Origin: Anaerosalibacter bizertensis
GTDB taxonomy: Bacteria; Bacillota; Clostridia; Tissierellales; Sporanaerobacteraceae
NCBI RefSeq assembly: GCF_009696605.1
Contig: NZ_VULR01000008.1
Span: 62,001 to 126,000 of the forward strand
Reading direction: 5' to 3'
DNA length: 64,000 nucleotides
Part shown: positions 26,885 through 35,636 of the stretch, one piece after another
Layout: each line of letters opens with the position of its first letter
How positions within the stretch are numbered: position 1 is the first letter of the stretch
Notes under the pieces: generated by a model
Databases searched by the model: none
Told to the model about the DNA's origin: nothing
What the model saw: only the letters and a program-made list of their open reading frames with translations
Position numbers and translations under genes: made by a program

Positions 26885-27640
26885 ATGTTTGCAGAAGAAC
26901 GTCGCATGAAAATAATAGAAATGATAAAAAAAGGTGAGAGCGTTAAAGTATCTGAGCTTACGAAAAGGTTTAATGTATCAGAATCAACAATTAGGAGGGA
27001 TTTAGTAGAGCTTGAGAGATCAGGGAAAATATTGAGAACCCATGGAGGAGCTGTATCTAAAAGTATTAATAAGTTAGAAGCTACTTTTTTAGAAAAACAA
27101 GATAAATATGCGGAAGAAAAAGATAGAATAGGCAGAATAGCTGCAAGCCAAATTGAAGATGGAGATACTATAATTATAGATTCAGGAACAACTACTTATT
27201 ATATATCTAAATATTTAAAAGCAAAGGATATAACTATAATTACTAATTCAATTGTATTGACTTATGAATTAGCCAATAGGGAGGACATAGAGGTAATAAA
27301 TACTGGTGGTACTATTAGAATCAATACAAAAGCGCAAGTAGGGCCTATAACAGAAAGAACTATAAAACAATTTAGAGTAAATAAAACTTTTCTAGGGGCT
27401 AATGGATTATCCATAAAATATGGAGTAACTACTCCAACATTAGATGAAGCAGTGATTAAACAAGCTATGATAGATGCAACAAGTCAAGTGTATCTTTTAG
27501 TAGATGAGTCTAAATTTAGTCAAGTGTATTCTTCTGTAATATGCAGTTTAGATGAACTGGATTATATAATTACCAATAATGAAAGACCAGAAGAAGAAGT
27601 TGAATACTATGAAAAATGTGGAATTAAAGTTTTAACTTAA
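26885..27640 (+). CDS. fruR: DeoR-family repressor, FruR-like
   Basis: 251 residues. DeoR helix-turn-helix at about 6-57 (VKVSELTKRFNVSESTIRRDL) and a sugar-phosphate sensor domain with TIIIDSGTTT and FLGANGLS motifs. It heads a fruK operon, so fructose-1-phosphate is the likely effector and autoregulation through the repeated ATAAA elements is likely. GAGAGGTG precedes the ATG. Family certain; the effector is inferred from context. Confidence 0.88.
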   Translation: MFAEERRMKIIEMIKKGESVKVSELTKRFNVSESTIRRDLVELERSGKILRTHGGAVSKSINKLEATFLEKQDKYAEEKDRIGRIAASQIEDGDTIIIDSGTTTYYISKYLKAKDITIITNSIVLTYELANREDIEVINTGGTIRINTKAQVGPITERTIKQFRVNKTFLGANGLSIKYGVTTPTLDEAVIKQAMIDATSQVYLLVDESKFSQVYSSVICSLDELDYIITNNERPEEEVEYYEKCGIKVLT

Positions 27641-27658
27641 GCTTAAGGGAGGAAAAAA

Positions 27659-28588
27659 ATGATTTATACTGTAACATTAAATCCAGCTATAGATAAAACT
27701 ATAATATTGGAAGAGCTAAAAAAAGGGGAAGTAAATAGAATATTAAATTCTAGAGTAGATGTAGGTGGAAAAGGAATAAATGTCTCTAAAGTATTGTGTT
27801 CATTAAATACTAGAAGTATATGTACTGGAATATTAGGAAAAGAAAATTCTGATTTTTTTCTAAAATATCTAACAAACTTGGGCATAGATACTAATTTTCA
27901 TATTATATCTGGTGAAAATAGGACCAATATAAAAATAGTGGAGAAGACTAATTATATCCTAACAGATATAAATGATAGAGGATTTAAAATGACTATGAAA
28001 GATTTGGACAATTTTTTAAGTTATTTTTTATTTTTTGTAAAAGAAGGAGATATAGTAGTTATTTCTGGTAGTTTACCAGAAGGTATAGATTCCGATTCCT
28101 ATGGGTATATAATAGAAAAACTAAAGGAAAAAAAAGCAAAAGTAGTATTAGATGCAGATGGGGAACCTTTATATTATGGAATGAAATCTATTCCATATGC
28201 TATAAAGCCCAATATAGATGAGTTAAAAAAGGTTATGGAAATAGATGAAAATGATATGGATTCTATTTTAAGTGGAGGAAAACGTTTAGTAGATACAGGT
28301 ATAAAGAAGGTTCTAATATCATTAGGTAGTAAAGGTGCAATATATATAACTGAAGAAGGTAGTTTTTTTTCTGAGAGTTTCAAAGTTCCTGTTAAGAGCA
28401 CAGTAGGAGCAGGGGATGCTATGGTAGCAGCATTAGCTTATGCTATAAAGAATCAATTAAATGATATTGATACATTAAAATTGGCTACAGCTTGTGCAGC
28501 TTCTAAAGTTATGACAGAAGGCACAAAAAAACCAGATAGATTATTAATAAATAAGATTGTAAAAGATGTTGGAATAAGACAACTATAA
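27659..28588 (+). CDS. fruK: 1-phosphofructokinase (PfkB family)
   Basis: 309 residues. PfkB-family kinase with the N-terminal TVTLNPAIDKTI opening and GGKGINVSK motif typical of FruK/LacC, the VISGSLPEG strand, and the C-terminal anion-hole/base motif GAGD at 250-253 (D253 the catalytic base). It phosphorylates fructose-1-phosphate to fructose-1,6-bisphosphate. GGAGG precedes ATG 27659, 18 bases after the regulator. Tagatose-6-phosphate kinase is the alternative; context with a DeoR regulator and fructose-type IIA favours FruK. Confidence 0.88.
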   Translation: MIYTVTLNPAIDKTIILEELKKGEVNRILNSRVDVGGKGINVSKVLCSLNTRSICTGILGKENSDFFLKYLTNLGIDTNFHIISGENRTNIKIVEKTNYILTDINDRGFKMTMKDLDNFLSYFLFFVKEGDIVVISGSLPEGIDSDSYGYIIEKLKEKKAKVVLDADGEPLYYGMKSIPYAIKPNIDELKKVMEIDENDMDSILSGGKRLVDTGIKKVLISLGSKGAIYITEEGSFFSESFKVPVKSTVGAGDAMVAALAYAIKNQLNDIDTLKLATACAASKVMTEGTKKPDRLLINKIVKDVGIRQL

Positions 28589-28604
28589 TAGAAAGGAGAG
28601 CGAC

Positions 28605-29051
28605 ATGGATATTGAAGAGCTTTTAACAAAAGATAGAATATCTTTCAACTTAAAAGGATTAACGAAAGAAGAGGTAATAGATGAATTAATAGAAATTCTT
28701 TTTAATGATAATGTAATTGAAGACAAACATAAATTTAAAATAGCAGTTATGAAAAGGGAAGAAGAATTTTCTACTGGTATTGGTAATGGGATAGGTATAC
28801 CTCATGGAAAAAGTAAATTTGTAACTGAAGCAGCTATAGCTTTTGGAATAAGTAAAAATGGGGTAGATTTTGATTCTATGGATGGAGAGCCAGCACATTT
28901 AATATTTTTAATAGCAGTTCCTGAAAAATCTGATGATATACATTTAAAAGTTTTAAGTTATATTTCAAGAAGACTTATGCATAATGAAGTTAGACAAGCC
29001 TTAATAGAAGCTGAGAATTATGATGATATAATTAAAGCTTTTGAAAAATAA
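28605..29051 (+). CDS. PTS fructose-type IIA component
   Basis: 148 residues, a free-standing EIIA of the fructose/mannitol class with the phosphorylated histidine H67 in the motif GIGIPHGKS. It receives phosphate from HPr and passes it to a IIB domain. No IIB or IIC gene lies in the operon: a strong terminator follows directly. The membrane permease must therefore be elsewhere, or this IIA serves a regulatory role. Start ATG 28605 with AAAGGAGAG. Coordinated with fruK, 16 bases upstream. Confidence 0.9.
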   Translation: MDIEELLTKDRISFNLKGLTKEEVIDELIEILFNDNVIEDKHKFKIAVMKREEEFSTGIGNGIGIPHGKSKFVTEAAIAFGISKNGVDFDSMDGEPAHLIFLIAVPEKSDDIHLKVLSYISRRLMHNEVRQALIEAENYDDIIKAFEK

Positions 29052-29054
29052 AAG

Positions 29055-29097
29055 AAAAGTAGTTGTGATTCAATTTTGAATCACAACTACTTTTATA
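29055..29097. terminator. Bidirectional terminator, fru operon and ubiB
   Basis: An 18-bp perfect stem with a 4-base loop, A-rich on the left and T-rich on the right, between convergent genes. It overlaps the last bases of the minus-strand gene. Confidence 0.9.
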
Positions 29098-30673
29098 GTT
29101 TTCCTGATTTAATTATTGAAATAAGTAGCCAAAACCCAGCTATAGCAGCACCTAAATATCCTATAAGGCCAAAGGCTGATATTCCATATATTTTAAGTCC
29201 TACATTAGCATTTATAACTATAGAAGAGCTAACAACCAATCCTGCGACTATCATTCCAAAGATCAATCTATTGACCATCTTATTTAACTCATTTGAAGCT
29301 TCTTCTGATTCTTTAAATTCTATTTGGGTTCTTAAATTTCCAGCTTTAATTTGTTCTATTAATTCAATGATCTTTGAAGATAATATTAAATTAGACTTTA
29401 TTATTTCATATAGGGAACGAAGGGTTTCTATAGAATTTAAATCTTTTAATTTTTCATTAGTAATATGCTCTTTTACATAAGGAAGAGCTATATCCATAAT
29501 ATTTATTTCTGAATCTAGCTTAGCTATTAGCCCTTGAATAGTCATTAGACCTTTTACTAGCAAAGTAATATCTTTTGGCATATATATATTATTGTCTTTA
29601 CATACTTTAAATATCTCTTCAATTATTTGAGGAAGATCATAATCCTGTATAGATTCCTCAATGTATTGGTCATAGATTATTTCAATATCTTCATATAATC
29701 TGCTTCTATCTACAGGACCTCTTTTTTGGCCAATTTTCATTACAGATTTAGTCATTAAATTTACATCTCTATTGGCTACTGCTTCAAGAAATTCATTGAA
29801 CTTTTTTCTGAGGTTATCGTCTAGAACCCCCATAAGGCCAAAGTCTATATATCCTATTTTCCTACCACATAAAAATATATTGCCTGGATGAGGATCTGCA
29901 TGGAAGAAACCATCTTCAAATATTTGCTTAAAGTAATTGTATGTAAGTTTAGTAGCAAGATCTTTTAAATCATAACCTTCTTCTTTCAATTTATCTATAT
30001 TATCAATCTTTATACCTTCAATATAGTCCATTACTATAATTTTTTCCGTACAATAATCTTCATATATTTTGGGACATAAAATGAACTTTACATCTTTATT
30101 TTTCTCTCTAAAACATTTAGTGTTTTTTGCTTCATTTATAAAATCTAATTCCTTTTTAGTTGCAGCAGCCAACTCTTCTATAACCTCTTTAGCATCCATA
30201 GCACTTCCTGTAGGGGTGAGATTTATAAAAGGGGCTAATTTTCTCAAAATATCTATATCAGCCATCATCATCTTTTTTGCATTTGGTCTTTGAACCTTTA
30301 CTACTACTTTCTCCCCAGTTTTTAATTCAGCATAATGAACTTGAGAAAGGGAAGCAGAAGCAATAGGTTCTTCTTCAAATATAGCAAAATTTTCTTCTAA
30401 AGGATTATTTAATTCACTTTCTATTGCATTTTTAACCATTTCAAATTTCTCAGGTTTTACATCATCTTGTAGTCTTTGTAACTCTAAAATATATTCTTTA
30501 GATAAGATATCAGGCCTTGTAGAAAGTATTTGGCCAATTTTTATAAAAGTAGGACCTAGTTCTTCCAAAGCTTCTCTAAGTTGGCTAGGATTATTTATTC
30601 CACCTTTCAATCCATGCTTTACAGAAACAGAAACTATTTCTTTTAATCTTTTTTTAGTATAATTTGTTTTCAT
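29093..30673 (-). CDS. UbiB/AarF (ABC1) family atypical kinase
   Basis: 526 residues. The family KxGQ motif is at K45-I-G-Q48, followed by the ASLSQVHYA Ala-rich loop, catalytic HADPHPGN and metal-binding DFG. Two membrane helices at the C-terminus (about 465-520) anchor it. ABC1 proteins act as ATPases in lipid or quinone handling; in quinone-poor Clostridia the role is unknown. It has no recognisable ribosome site upstream of ATG 30673, and a hairpin terminator separates it from the phasin-like gene, so its expression is odd. Ends in a shared terminator. Confidence 0.9.
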   Translation of the reverse strand: MKTNYTKKRLKEIVSVSVKHGLKGGINNPSQLREALEELGPTFIKIGQILSTRPDILSKEYILELQRLQDDVKPEKFEMVKNAIESELNNPLEENFAIFEEEPIASASLSQVHYAELKTGEKVVVKVQRPNAKKMMMADIDILRKLAPFINLTPTGSAMDAKEVIEELAAATKKELDFINEAKNTKCFREKNKDVKFILCPKIYEDYCTEKIIVMDYIEGIKIDNIDKLKEEGYDLKDLATKLTYNYFKQIFEDGFFHADPHPGNIFLCGRKIGYIDFGLMGVLDDNLRKKFNEFLEAVANRDVNLMTKSVMKIGQKRGPVDRSRLYEDIEIIYDQYIEESIQDYDLPQIIEEIFKVCKDNNIYMPKDITLLVKGLMTIQGLIAKLDSEINIMDIALPYVKEHITNEKLKDLNSIETLRSLYEIIKSNLILSSKIIELIEQIKAGNLRTQIEFKESEEASNELNKMVNRLIFGMIVAGLVVSSSIVINANVGLKIYGISAFGLIGYLGAAIAGFWLLISIIKSGKL

Positions 30674-30682
30674 AATGTTTAT

Positions 30683-30713
30683 TAAAAATACCTTGATAAA
30701 TCAAGGTATTTTT
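30683..30713 (-). terminator. Hairpin between phasin-like gene and ubiB
   Basis: AAAAATACCTTGAT with its complement; on the minus strand it ends in a T run 10 bases before the ubiB start. It can act as a terminator or attenuator. Confidence 0.75.
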
Positions 30714-30725
30714 AATCCTCCCATA

Positions 30726-31022
30726 TTAATTATTTTTTTCTAGATTATCAATTCTAGTTTTTAAGTCTTCAATATCTTTCTTAGTAGGTAGATCTAATTG
30801 TTGGATGATATTTTTTAATGTTTCAGTGTCTATATTTGTTGTGCTTTGATTATTGGTATTATTGTCTATAACTTTTTTTAGTTCTTCATTTAACTGCTTA
30901 CCTTGATTGACAGTGATTTCGCCTTTTTGAACTAAAGTTTCTACCATACTACTAGCTTTTTCATAAGTATAAGCCATACTACCTATTCCAGCCAATAGTA
31001 TATTTTTTAAAGTATTATCCAT
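30726..31022 (-). CDS. Phasin-like small coiled-coil protein
   Basis: 98 residues. A short hydrophobic/aromatic N-terminus (LKNILLAGIGSMAYTYEKA) is followed by a Glu/Lys-rich helix and a C-terminal coiled coil (LPTKKDIEDLKTRIDNLEK). This organisation matches the short phasin-superfamily proteins often found beside aarF/ubiB in Clostridia; the family name does not imply polyester granules here. GGAGGG precedes ATG 31022. Likely a membrane- or partner-associated helical protein; function unknown. Confidence 0.7.
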   Translation of the reverse strand: MDNTLKNILLAGIGSMAYTYEKASSMVETLVQKGEITVNQGKQLNEELKKVIDNNTNNQSTTNIDTETLKNIIQQLDLPTKKDIEDLKTRIDNLEKNN

Positions 31023-31090
31023 TCTAATCCCTCCTATTTTAAAGAAACTATTAACTTAATAATAGCATAATAAGCTTTTCAATCAATATT

Positions 31091-31540
31091 CTATGTTAAA
31101 ATGTCGAGAAGTAAACCTTTAATATCATCTAATCTATTTAAAATTCTAAGTCTATTATTTTCTATATCTAAAAAGTCTTTAGTTAACTCATCTAACTCGG
31201 TATCTACTTTTTTAACTATAGAATATATTCTATGCCTTCCTCTTCTATCTAAGGAATTTTCTTTATAAAATATATGGGAATTGTTCACTGAAATATCTAG
31301 AAAATCTCTAACTAGTTTTTTATATTCCACTAAATCTTCTATGAAAAGCCTATCTTGAAGTTTTGAAGTTTGACCTTCAATTTTGGAAAATAAAGTTTTC
31401 AACTCATCCCTTATTTGCTCTTGTTTTAGATTTTCTAACTTCTCTTTAAAAGTAGTATTTATTGTTTTCTTGTCTTGGTTTTTTACCCTTTCTATTTTAG
31501 GTATATTATTTTGCCCATTTATAGGTTCTATTTTAACCAA
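31091..31540 (-). CDS. yaaR: YaaR-family protein (DUF327)
   Basis: 149 residues from TTG 31540, nine bases after GGAG; the GTG at 31549 lies too close to that site. All-helical protein with the family's LFIEDLVEYKKLVRDFLD and RRGRHRIYSIVKKVDTEL motifs. In B. subtilis yaaR lies in the tmk-holB cluster; here it is displaced beside the flagellar genes. A GCCGATAA element upstream on the minus strand suggests a sigma-D promoter and a motility link. No catalytic residues are known for the family. Confidence 0.85.
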   Translation of the reverse strand: MVKIEPINGQNNIPKIERVKNQDKKTINTTFKEKLENLKQEQIRDELKTLFSKIEGQTSKLQDRLFIEDLVEYKKLVRDFLDISVNNSHIFYKENSLDRRGRHRIYSIVKKVDTELDELTKDFLDIENNRLRILNRLDDIKGLLLDILT

Positions 31541-31573
31541 AGAGATCACTCTCCTTCTATTTCTTATTATATA

Positions 31574-31581
31574 TTATCGGC
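31574..31581 (-). promoter_or_regulatory. Possible sigma-D -10 element before yaaR
   Basis: Minus-strand GCCGATAA is a perfect sigma-28 -10. No TAAA lies at the correct distance, so the promoter is only half supported. Confidence 0.45.
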
Positions 31582-31606
31582 AAGAAAATATAAATTAAAA
31601 GTCTTT

Positions 31607-31633
31607 TAAAGAAAACTATGTAAATGACGATAA
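31607..31633 (+). promoter_or_regulatory. Sigma-D (sigma-28) promoter of the flagellar operon
   Basis: TAAA (31607-31610), exactly 15 bases, GACGATAA (31626-31633), seven of eight matches to GCCGATAA. It lies 30 bases upstream of the first flagellar-cluster gene. Confidence 0.82.
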
Positions 31634-31662
31634 AATTAGTAGAAAATATAAAGGTGGTCTAA

Positions 31663-34086
31663 ATGAATTCTATAAAAAATATAAATAATGAAAATTTAAT
31701 AAATGCCTATGATATTAAACCAACCCTTTCCTATGACATAGAAGGGATTCTTCTTGAAAAAGAAGGAAAAAATATAAAAGTAGAATCCCAAGTAGGAGGT
31801 AAGGTTGTAGAATATACATTAAAATTAAAAGAAGAGATAGAAGAAGAAAAAGGTGAAGAAGTTTTAATAGAGAAGGAAAATATATTATCCTCCAAATATT
31901 CTATAAAAGAAGAAGAGGGTAAAGAAGGGTCAAGAAAAATAGAAGATTTACTTAAAAGTACAGGAGTTAAAATAACAGAAGAAAATCTTAAAATAGCAGA
32001 AATATTATCAAAACAAGGTATACCAATAACCAAAGAAAATATAGAAAAATTTTCTGTATGTGAAAAATACTTAGATGAGATAATAGAAAAACTGGACTAT
32101 GACTCCGCTATAAAACTTCTAAAAAAAGATATAGATTTAGAAGGAGAATCTCTTCAAAAAATTGCAGAATATATAAATGAAATAGAAGTAGAAGAAGATT
32201 TTTCATTGGCTAAGATATTGGGTTTAAAAAAAGATTTAACCTATAAAGAGGCAGAAGAAATTTGTATACAAATCTATGGTAGGAGAATGGGAAAAGATAT
32301 CTATGATAGCATCATAGCTTTGCATAAAGAAGGAATAGAAATAAACAAGGAAAATATTGAAAAGGTAAGGGAAGTTGTGTATAAACTTCAGGATTTAAAA
32401 GATATAGAAAATGGAGATTTAGTCAAAATAATTAAAAAGGATCTAACTCCTAATATAGAAAATATATATAAGACAAAACACTCCTATAGTATTACAGAAA
32501 CAGATAGAAATCTAGCTGTAAATAAATATAATGATTTTATAATCCAATCTAAAGCTACAGAACAAGATATATTAAAACATATTGCAAAACTAGGACTAGA
32601 GCCTTCAAAAGAAAACTTAAATATTGTAGAGCAGTTTATTGTGAATGATTTAGATATAACTGTTGACAACATAGCAGAAATAGAAGAAATGAAAGAAGCT
32701 TTAAAGGAGCTTGAAAATTTGCTAGATGAAGAAAAAGTTTCATTACTTTTAAATAAAGGTGTAGATCCATTAAAAGAAGATATAAGAGAACTTTCTAAAA
32801 TTATTAAAGAAGATGAAGTGGAGAAAACCCCTGAAAATACAGATATAGATAGTGGGAAAACAAGAGAAATACTTAAGGAAATCAAAGCGTTAGAAAATAT
32901 AAAGGATGAAGAATTAATATCTTTAATAAAAAAAGGTGAAGACTTTAAAATAGAAAATTTGAAAAATCTATCTACATTTCAAAATATATCAAAAGAAGAA
33001 AGCAATAAACTTGTGGATAAGGTACTTAAGGTATCCAATATTATCCACAGTTTAGGAGAGTTGTCATCAGATACTATCTCTCTAACTGTTAAGAAATTTT
33101 CAACTATTAGTTTAAATAGCTTATATGAAAGTAAGATGACAGTACAAGAAAACTATGTGGAGATACCATCTATAGAGAAATCAACAGAAAATTTAATTAG
33201 AGAAGAATATTTAAAAGCTAAAAAAAGCCTTTCATTAAATATAGTTAAGGAAAGTGTAAAAGAAGGTTTAGAAATAGAATATATGCCTTTAGATGAATTA
33301 AATGAATACATAGAAAAGATAAATAAATATAGACAAGGAGAAAATATTCTTCAAAAGGTAAAATCCTTAAAAGGGAAAGAAAGTGATTTAATAACTATGG
33401 CTATGAAAAATGATTTGGATATTTCCTTAAAGGAACTGGGAAGGATAGATTCTTTTCAAAAAAATGAAAATGGATTGGGGAAAGCTATAGACGATTTAAT
33501 AAAAGAAGGGAAATATGTAGAAAGCTCAGAGTTGAGACAAGCCATAGAGAATATAGAAGAAAAGTCTAAACAAGTTTCTAATAGTATAAGAAATGGAGAA
33601 GAAAAATCTAAAAGAGAGTATAAAGAACTAATAAAACAAATCGAAGAGTTGACTAGTTCCTTTGATTTTAAAGATGATGGAAAACAAAAAGATAGATTTA
33701 GACAGATGAGAGAAGCACTATCTATACGAAAAGCTCTTTCCAAAGATGATCTAGTATTAGAAATTCCTATTTCTATAGAAGATGGCTATGAAAATTTGCA
33801 ACTTATAATTCCTAATTTAAATAAAGGAATAAATAAAAGCAATATGAGGTTTCTTTTAAATCTAAATGCAAAGAACTTAGGTAATATAAAATTTAGTTTA
33901 GAAGTAGAAGGCAAAGATATTTCAGTAAGCTTTATATCAAGCAAAGAAAATATACCTAAACTTTTAAAAAAGGAAAGTATTTTTAAAGAAGGGTTAAAAA
34001 ATATTGGATACAATTTAAAAGATTTTTCTCAGGAAGACAAAGAAGGGGAAGAATATTCTCTTAAAACTGTGGACAGGAGGATATAG
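31663..34086 (+). CDS. Large helical protein with FliK-like C-terminus
   Basis: 807 residues, mostly Glu/Lys-rich helix with repeated short units (LKKDIDLEGESLQKIAEYI, ITKENIEKF and similar). The last ~120 residues (LQLIIPNLNKG, FLLNLNAKNLGNIKFSLEVEGKDISVSF) look like the FliK hook-length-control C-terminal domain, which binds FlhB and switches export. I recall similar long proteins grouped as DUF6240 in Clostridial flagellar loci, but cannot check this. Sigma-D promoter upstream; AAAGGTGG before the ATG. A role in hook length or filament assembly is inference. Confidence 0.7.
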   Translation: MNSIKNINNENLINAYDIKPTLSYDIEGILLEKEGKNIKVESQVGGKVVEYTLKLKEEIEEEKGEEVLIEKENILSSKYSIKEEEGKEGSRKIEDLLKSTGVKITEENLKIAEILSKQGIPITKENIEKFSVCEKYLDEIIEKLDYDSAIKLLKKDIDLEGESLQKIAEYINEIEVEEDFSLAKILGLKKDLTYKEAEEICIQIYGRRMGKDIYDSIIALHKEGIEINKENIEKVREVVYKLQDLKDIENGDLVKIIKKDLTPNIENIYKTKHSYSITETDRNLAVNKYNDFIIQSKATEQDILKHIAKLGLEPSKENLNIVEQFIVNDLDITVDNIAEIEEMKEALKELENLLDEEKVSLLLNKGVDPLKEDIRELSKIIKEDEVEKTPENTDIDSGKTREILKEIKALENIKDEELISLIKKGEDFKIENLKNLSTFQNISKEESNKLVDKVLKVSNIIHSLGELSSDTISLTVKKFSTISLNSLYESKMTVQENYVEIPSIEKSTENLIREEYLKAKKSLSLNIVKESVKEGLEIEYMPLDELNEYIEKINKYRQGENILQKVKSLKGKESDLITMAMKNDLDISLKELGRIDSFQKNENGLGKAIDDLIKEGKYVESSELRQAIENIEEKSKQVSNSIRNGEEKSKREYKELIKQIEELTSSFDFKDDGKQKDRFRQMREALSIRKALSKDDLVLEIPISIEDGYENLQLIIPNLNKGINKSNMRFLLNLNAKNLGNIKFSLEVEGKDISVSFISSKENIPKLLKKESIFKEGLKNIGYNLKDFSQEDKEGEEYSLKTVDRRI

Positions 34087-34087
34087 A

Positions 34088-34288
34088 GTGAAACTTAGAT
34101 TGGTTCCTAAAAGTCAAATAAAGAAGGCCTATGAAAGAGAATATAGAGAAAATAAATTAGATATAAAGGATAGATTGGAAACAGATAGTATAGACAAAGT
34201 TCCAGAAGAACTTTTTCTAATACTATCAGAGACTTTAAATTTTATAGAAAAAGTGTACAAAGGAGAGGAAGAAAATGAGAATAAATAA
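34088..34288 (+). CDS. Short FlhB-like C-terminal protein
   Basis: 66 residues from GTG 34088 (AGGAGG upstream inside the preceding gene). The C-terminal half, KVPEELFLILSETLNFIEKVYK, strongly resembles the end of the FlhB/FlhX cytoplasmic domain, but the NPTH autocleavage site is absent, so it is either a reduced FlhX-type protein or an unrelated helical protein. It overlaps the flagellin gene by 14 bases and follows the FliK-like gene by one base. An interaction with the FliK-like protein would make sense. Confidence 0.6.
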   Translation: MKLRLVPKSQIKKAYEREYRENKLDIKDRLETDSIDKVPEELFLILSETLNFIEKVYKGEEENENK

Positions 34289-35132
34289 TAATATACCAGC
34301 ATTAAATACCCATAGAATATTTACTGGAAATACAAATGCTATGCAAAAGTCTTTAGAAAGATTGTCATCAGGAAAAAGGATCAATAGGGCTGCTGACGAT
34401 GCAGCAGGAATGGCAATATCACAAAAAATGCAAGCTCAAGTAAGAGGGCTTAGACAAGCTAGTAGAAACTCTTTAGATGGTATATCCCTTATACAAACAG
34501 CAGAAGGAGCACTAAATGAAATTCATGCTATGCTTCAAAGAATGAGAGAGCTTTCTGTACAAGGTGCAAATGGTACTTATACAGAAGATGATTTAAAAGC
34601 TATAGGGGATGAAATAGTACAGTTAACAGAACAGATAGATCAAATAGCCAATAATACAGAATTTAATGGAAAGAAATTATTAAATGGAAAAGAAAAGGTT
34701 CAATTACAAGTTGGTGCAAATGAAGGACAAACTATAGAGATAGATATGAATGATATAAATGCTACAATTTCTGGACTAGAAATTAATGATTTTAAAAAGG
34801 AAATAGAAGATGCAATAAAAGCAGCAGAAAAGGATGAGAAATTAAGCAATGAAAAAATTGCAAATGGTATAGAAATTTTCAATACTGCCATAGACAGGGT
34901 AGCAGGTATGCGTTCAAAACTTGGAGCTTATCAAAATAGACTAGAACATACTATGAAAAATATTGACAACACTGCTGAAAACTTAACATCTTCTATGTCA
35001 AGAATAGAAGATGCAGATATGGCCCTTGAAATGAGTGAATTTACAAGACTAAATATACTCCAACAAGCAGGAACAGCTATGTTGGCCCAAGCTAATCAAC
35101 TTCCACAAGGAGTATTACAATTACTTAGATAA
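34275..35132 (+). CDS. hag: Flagellin
   Basis: 285 residues. Conserved N-terminal D0/D1 region (MRINNNIPALNTHRIF, LSSGKRINRAADDAAGMAIS) and C-terminal D1/D0 region (MSRIEDADMALEMSEFTRLNILQQAGTAMLAQAN, seen in part, ending LPQGVLQLLR) flank a very short variable middle, so the filament surface is minimal. Start ATG 34275 with AAAGGAGAGG upstream, overlapping the previous gene by 14 bases, which is unusual because flagellin normally has its own strong promoter. FliS follows. Confidence 0.96.
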   Translation: MRINNNIPALNTHRIFTGNTNAMQKSLERLSSGKRINRAADDAAGMAISQKMQAQVRGLRQASRNSLDGISLIQTAEGALNEIHAMLQRMRELSVQGANGTYTEDDLKAIGDEIVQLTEQIDQIANNTEFNGKKLLNGKEKVQLQVGANEGQTIEIDMNDINATISGLEINDFKKEIEDAIKAAEKDEKLSNEKIANGIEIFNTAIDRVAGMRSKLGAYQNRLEHTMKNIDNTAENLTSSMSRIEDADMALEMSEFTRLNILQQAGTAMLAQANQLPQGVLQLLR

Positions 35133-35146
35133 TAGGAGATGGATAT

Positions 35147-35587
35147 ATGCTTAATAAAGAGGAAATAGAAAAGAGAATATTATCTACTAATGAAGCAGGA
35201 CTAGTAACTATATTGTACGAGGCAATAATAGATAATTTTGAAGATAGTATAGTTGCTATAGATGAAAAAGATTATAATGAGCTGAATTATATAAATAATA
35301 ATTCCAGAGATATTCTAGCAGAGCTTCTTTCTACCCTGCAAGGGAATTCAGAAATAGCAAAGAATTTAAAAGAAATATATATCTATATAAATAAGCTTCT
35401 AACTATGGGAGAAAGTAATAAGGATAGGACTTATTTTGAAAAAGCTATTAAGATAACTATGCCACTTAAAGAAGGCTTTAGTGAATTAGAGAAAAATATA
35501 GATCCTAAAATAGTTACAGGACTTACTTATGGAAAATCTAATCTTGCCGAATATCAATTAAAAGGAAATAAAGATTTTAAAGGATAA
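35147..35587 (+). CDS. fliS: FliS-type flagellar export chaperone
   Basis: 146 residues, helical bundle. The family pattern is recognisable in LNKEEIEKRILSTNEAGLVTILYEAIIDNFEDSI (seen in part) with an acidic second helix and LLTMGESNKDRTYFEKAI. FliS binds the flagellin C-terminus to prevent early polymerisation. It lies 14 bases after flagellin with AGGAGATGG upstream, and a terminator follows. It is longer than B. subtilis FliS (133) and divergent, so I call it FliS-type. Confidence 0.8.
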   Translation: MLNKEEIEKRILSTNEAGLVTILYEAIIDNFEDSIVAIDEKDYNELNYINNNSRDILAELLSTLQGNSEIAKNLKEIYIYINKLLTMGESNKDRTYFEKAIKITMPLKEGFSELEKNIDPKIVTGLTYGKSNLAEYQLKGNKDFKG

Positions 35588-35590
35588 AAT

Positions 35591-35625
35591 AAAAACTGTC
35601 TCTTAATATTAAGAGACAGTTTTTT
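35591..35625. terminator. Bidirectional terminator, fliS and SRP RNA
   Basis: 16-bp perfect stem AAAAACTGTCTCTTAA with its complement and a 2-base loop, between fliS and the convergent SRP RNA gene. Confidence 0.9.
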
Positions 35626-35636
35626 CTCATATGTAA

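Noticed and set aside
34088-34288. Full FlhB/FlhX protein
   Set aside because: The NPTH cleavage motif and N-terminal part are missing, so only a partial resemblance is claimed.
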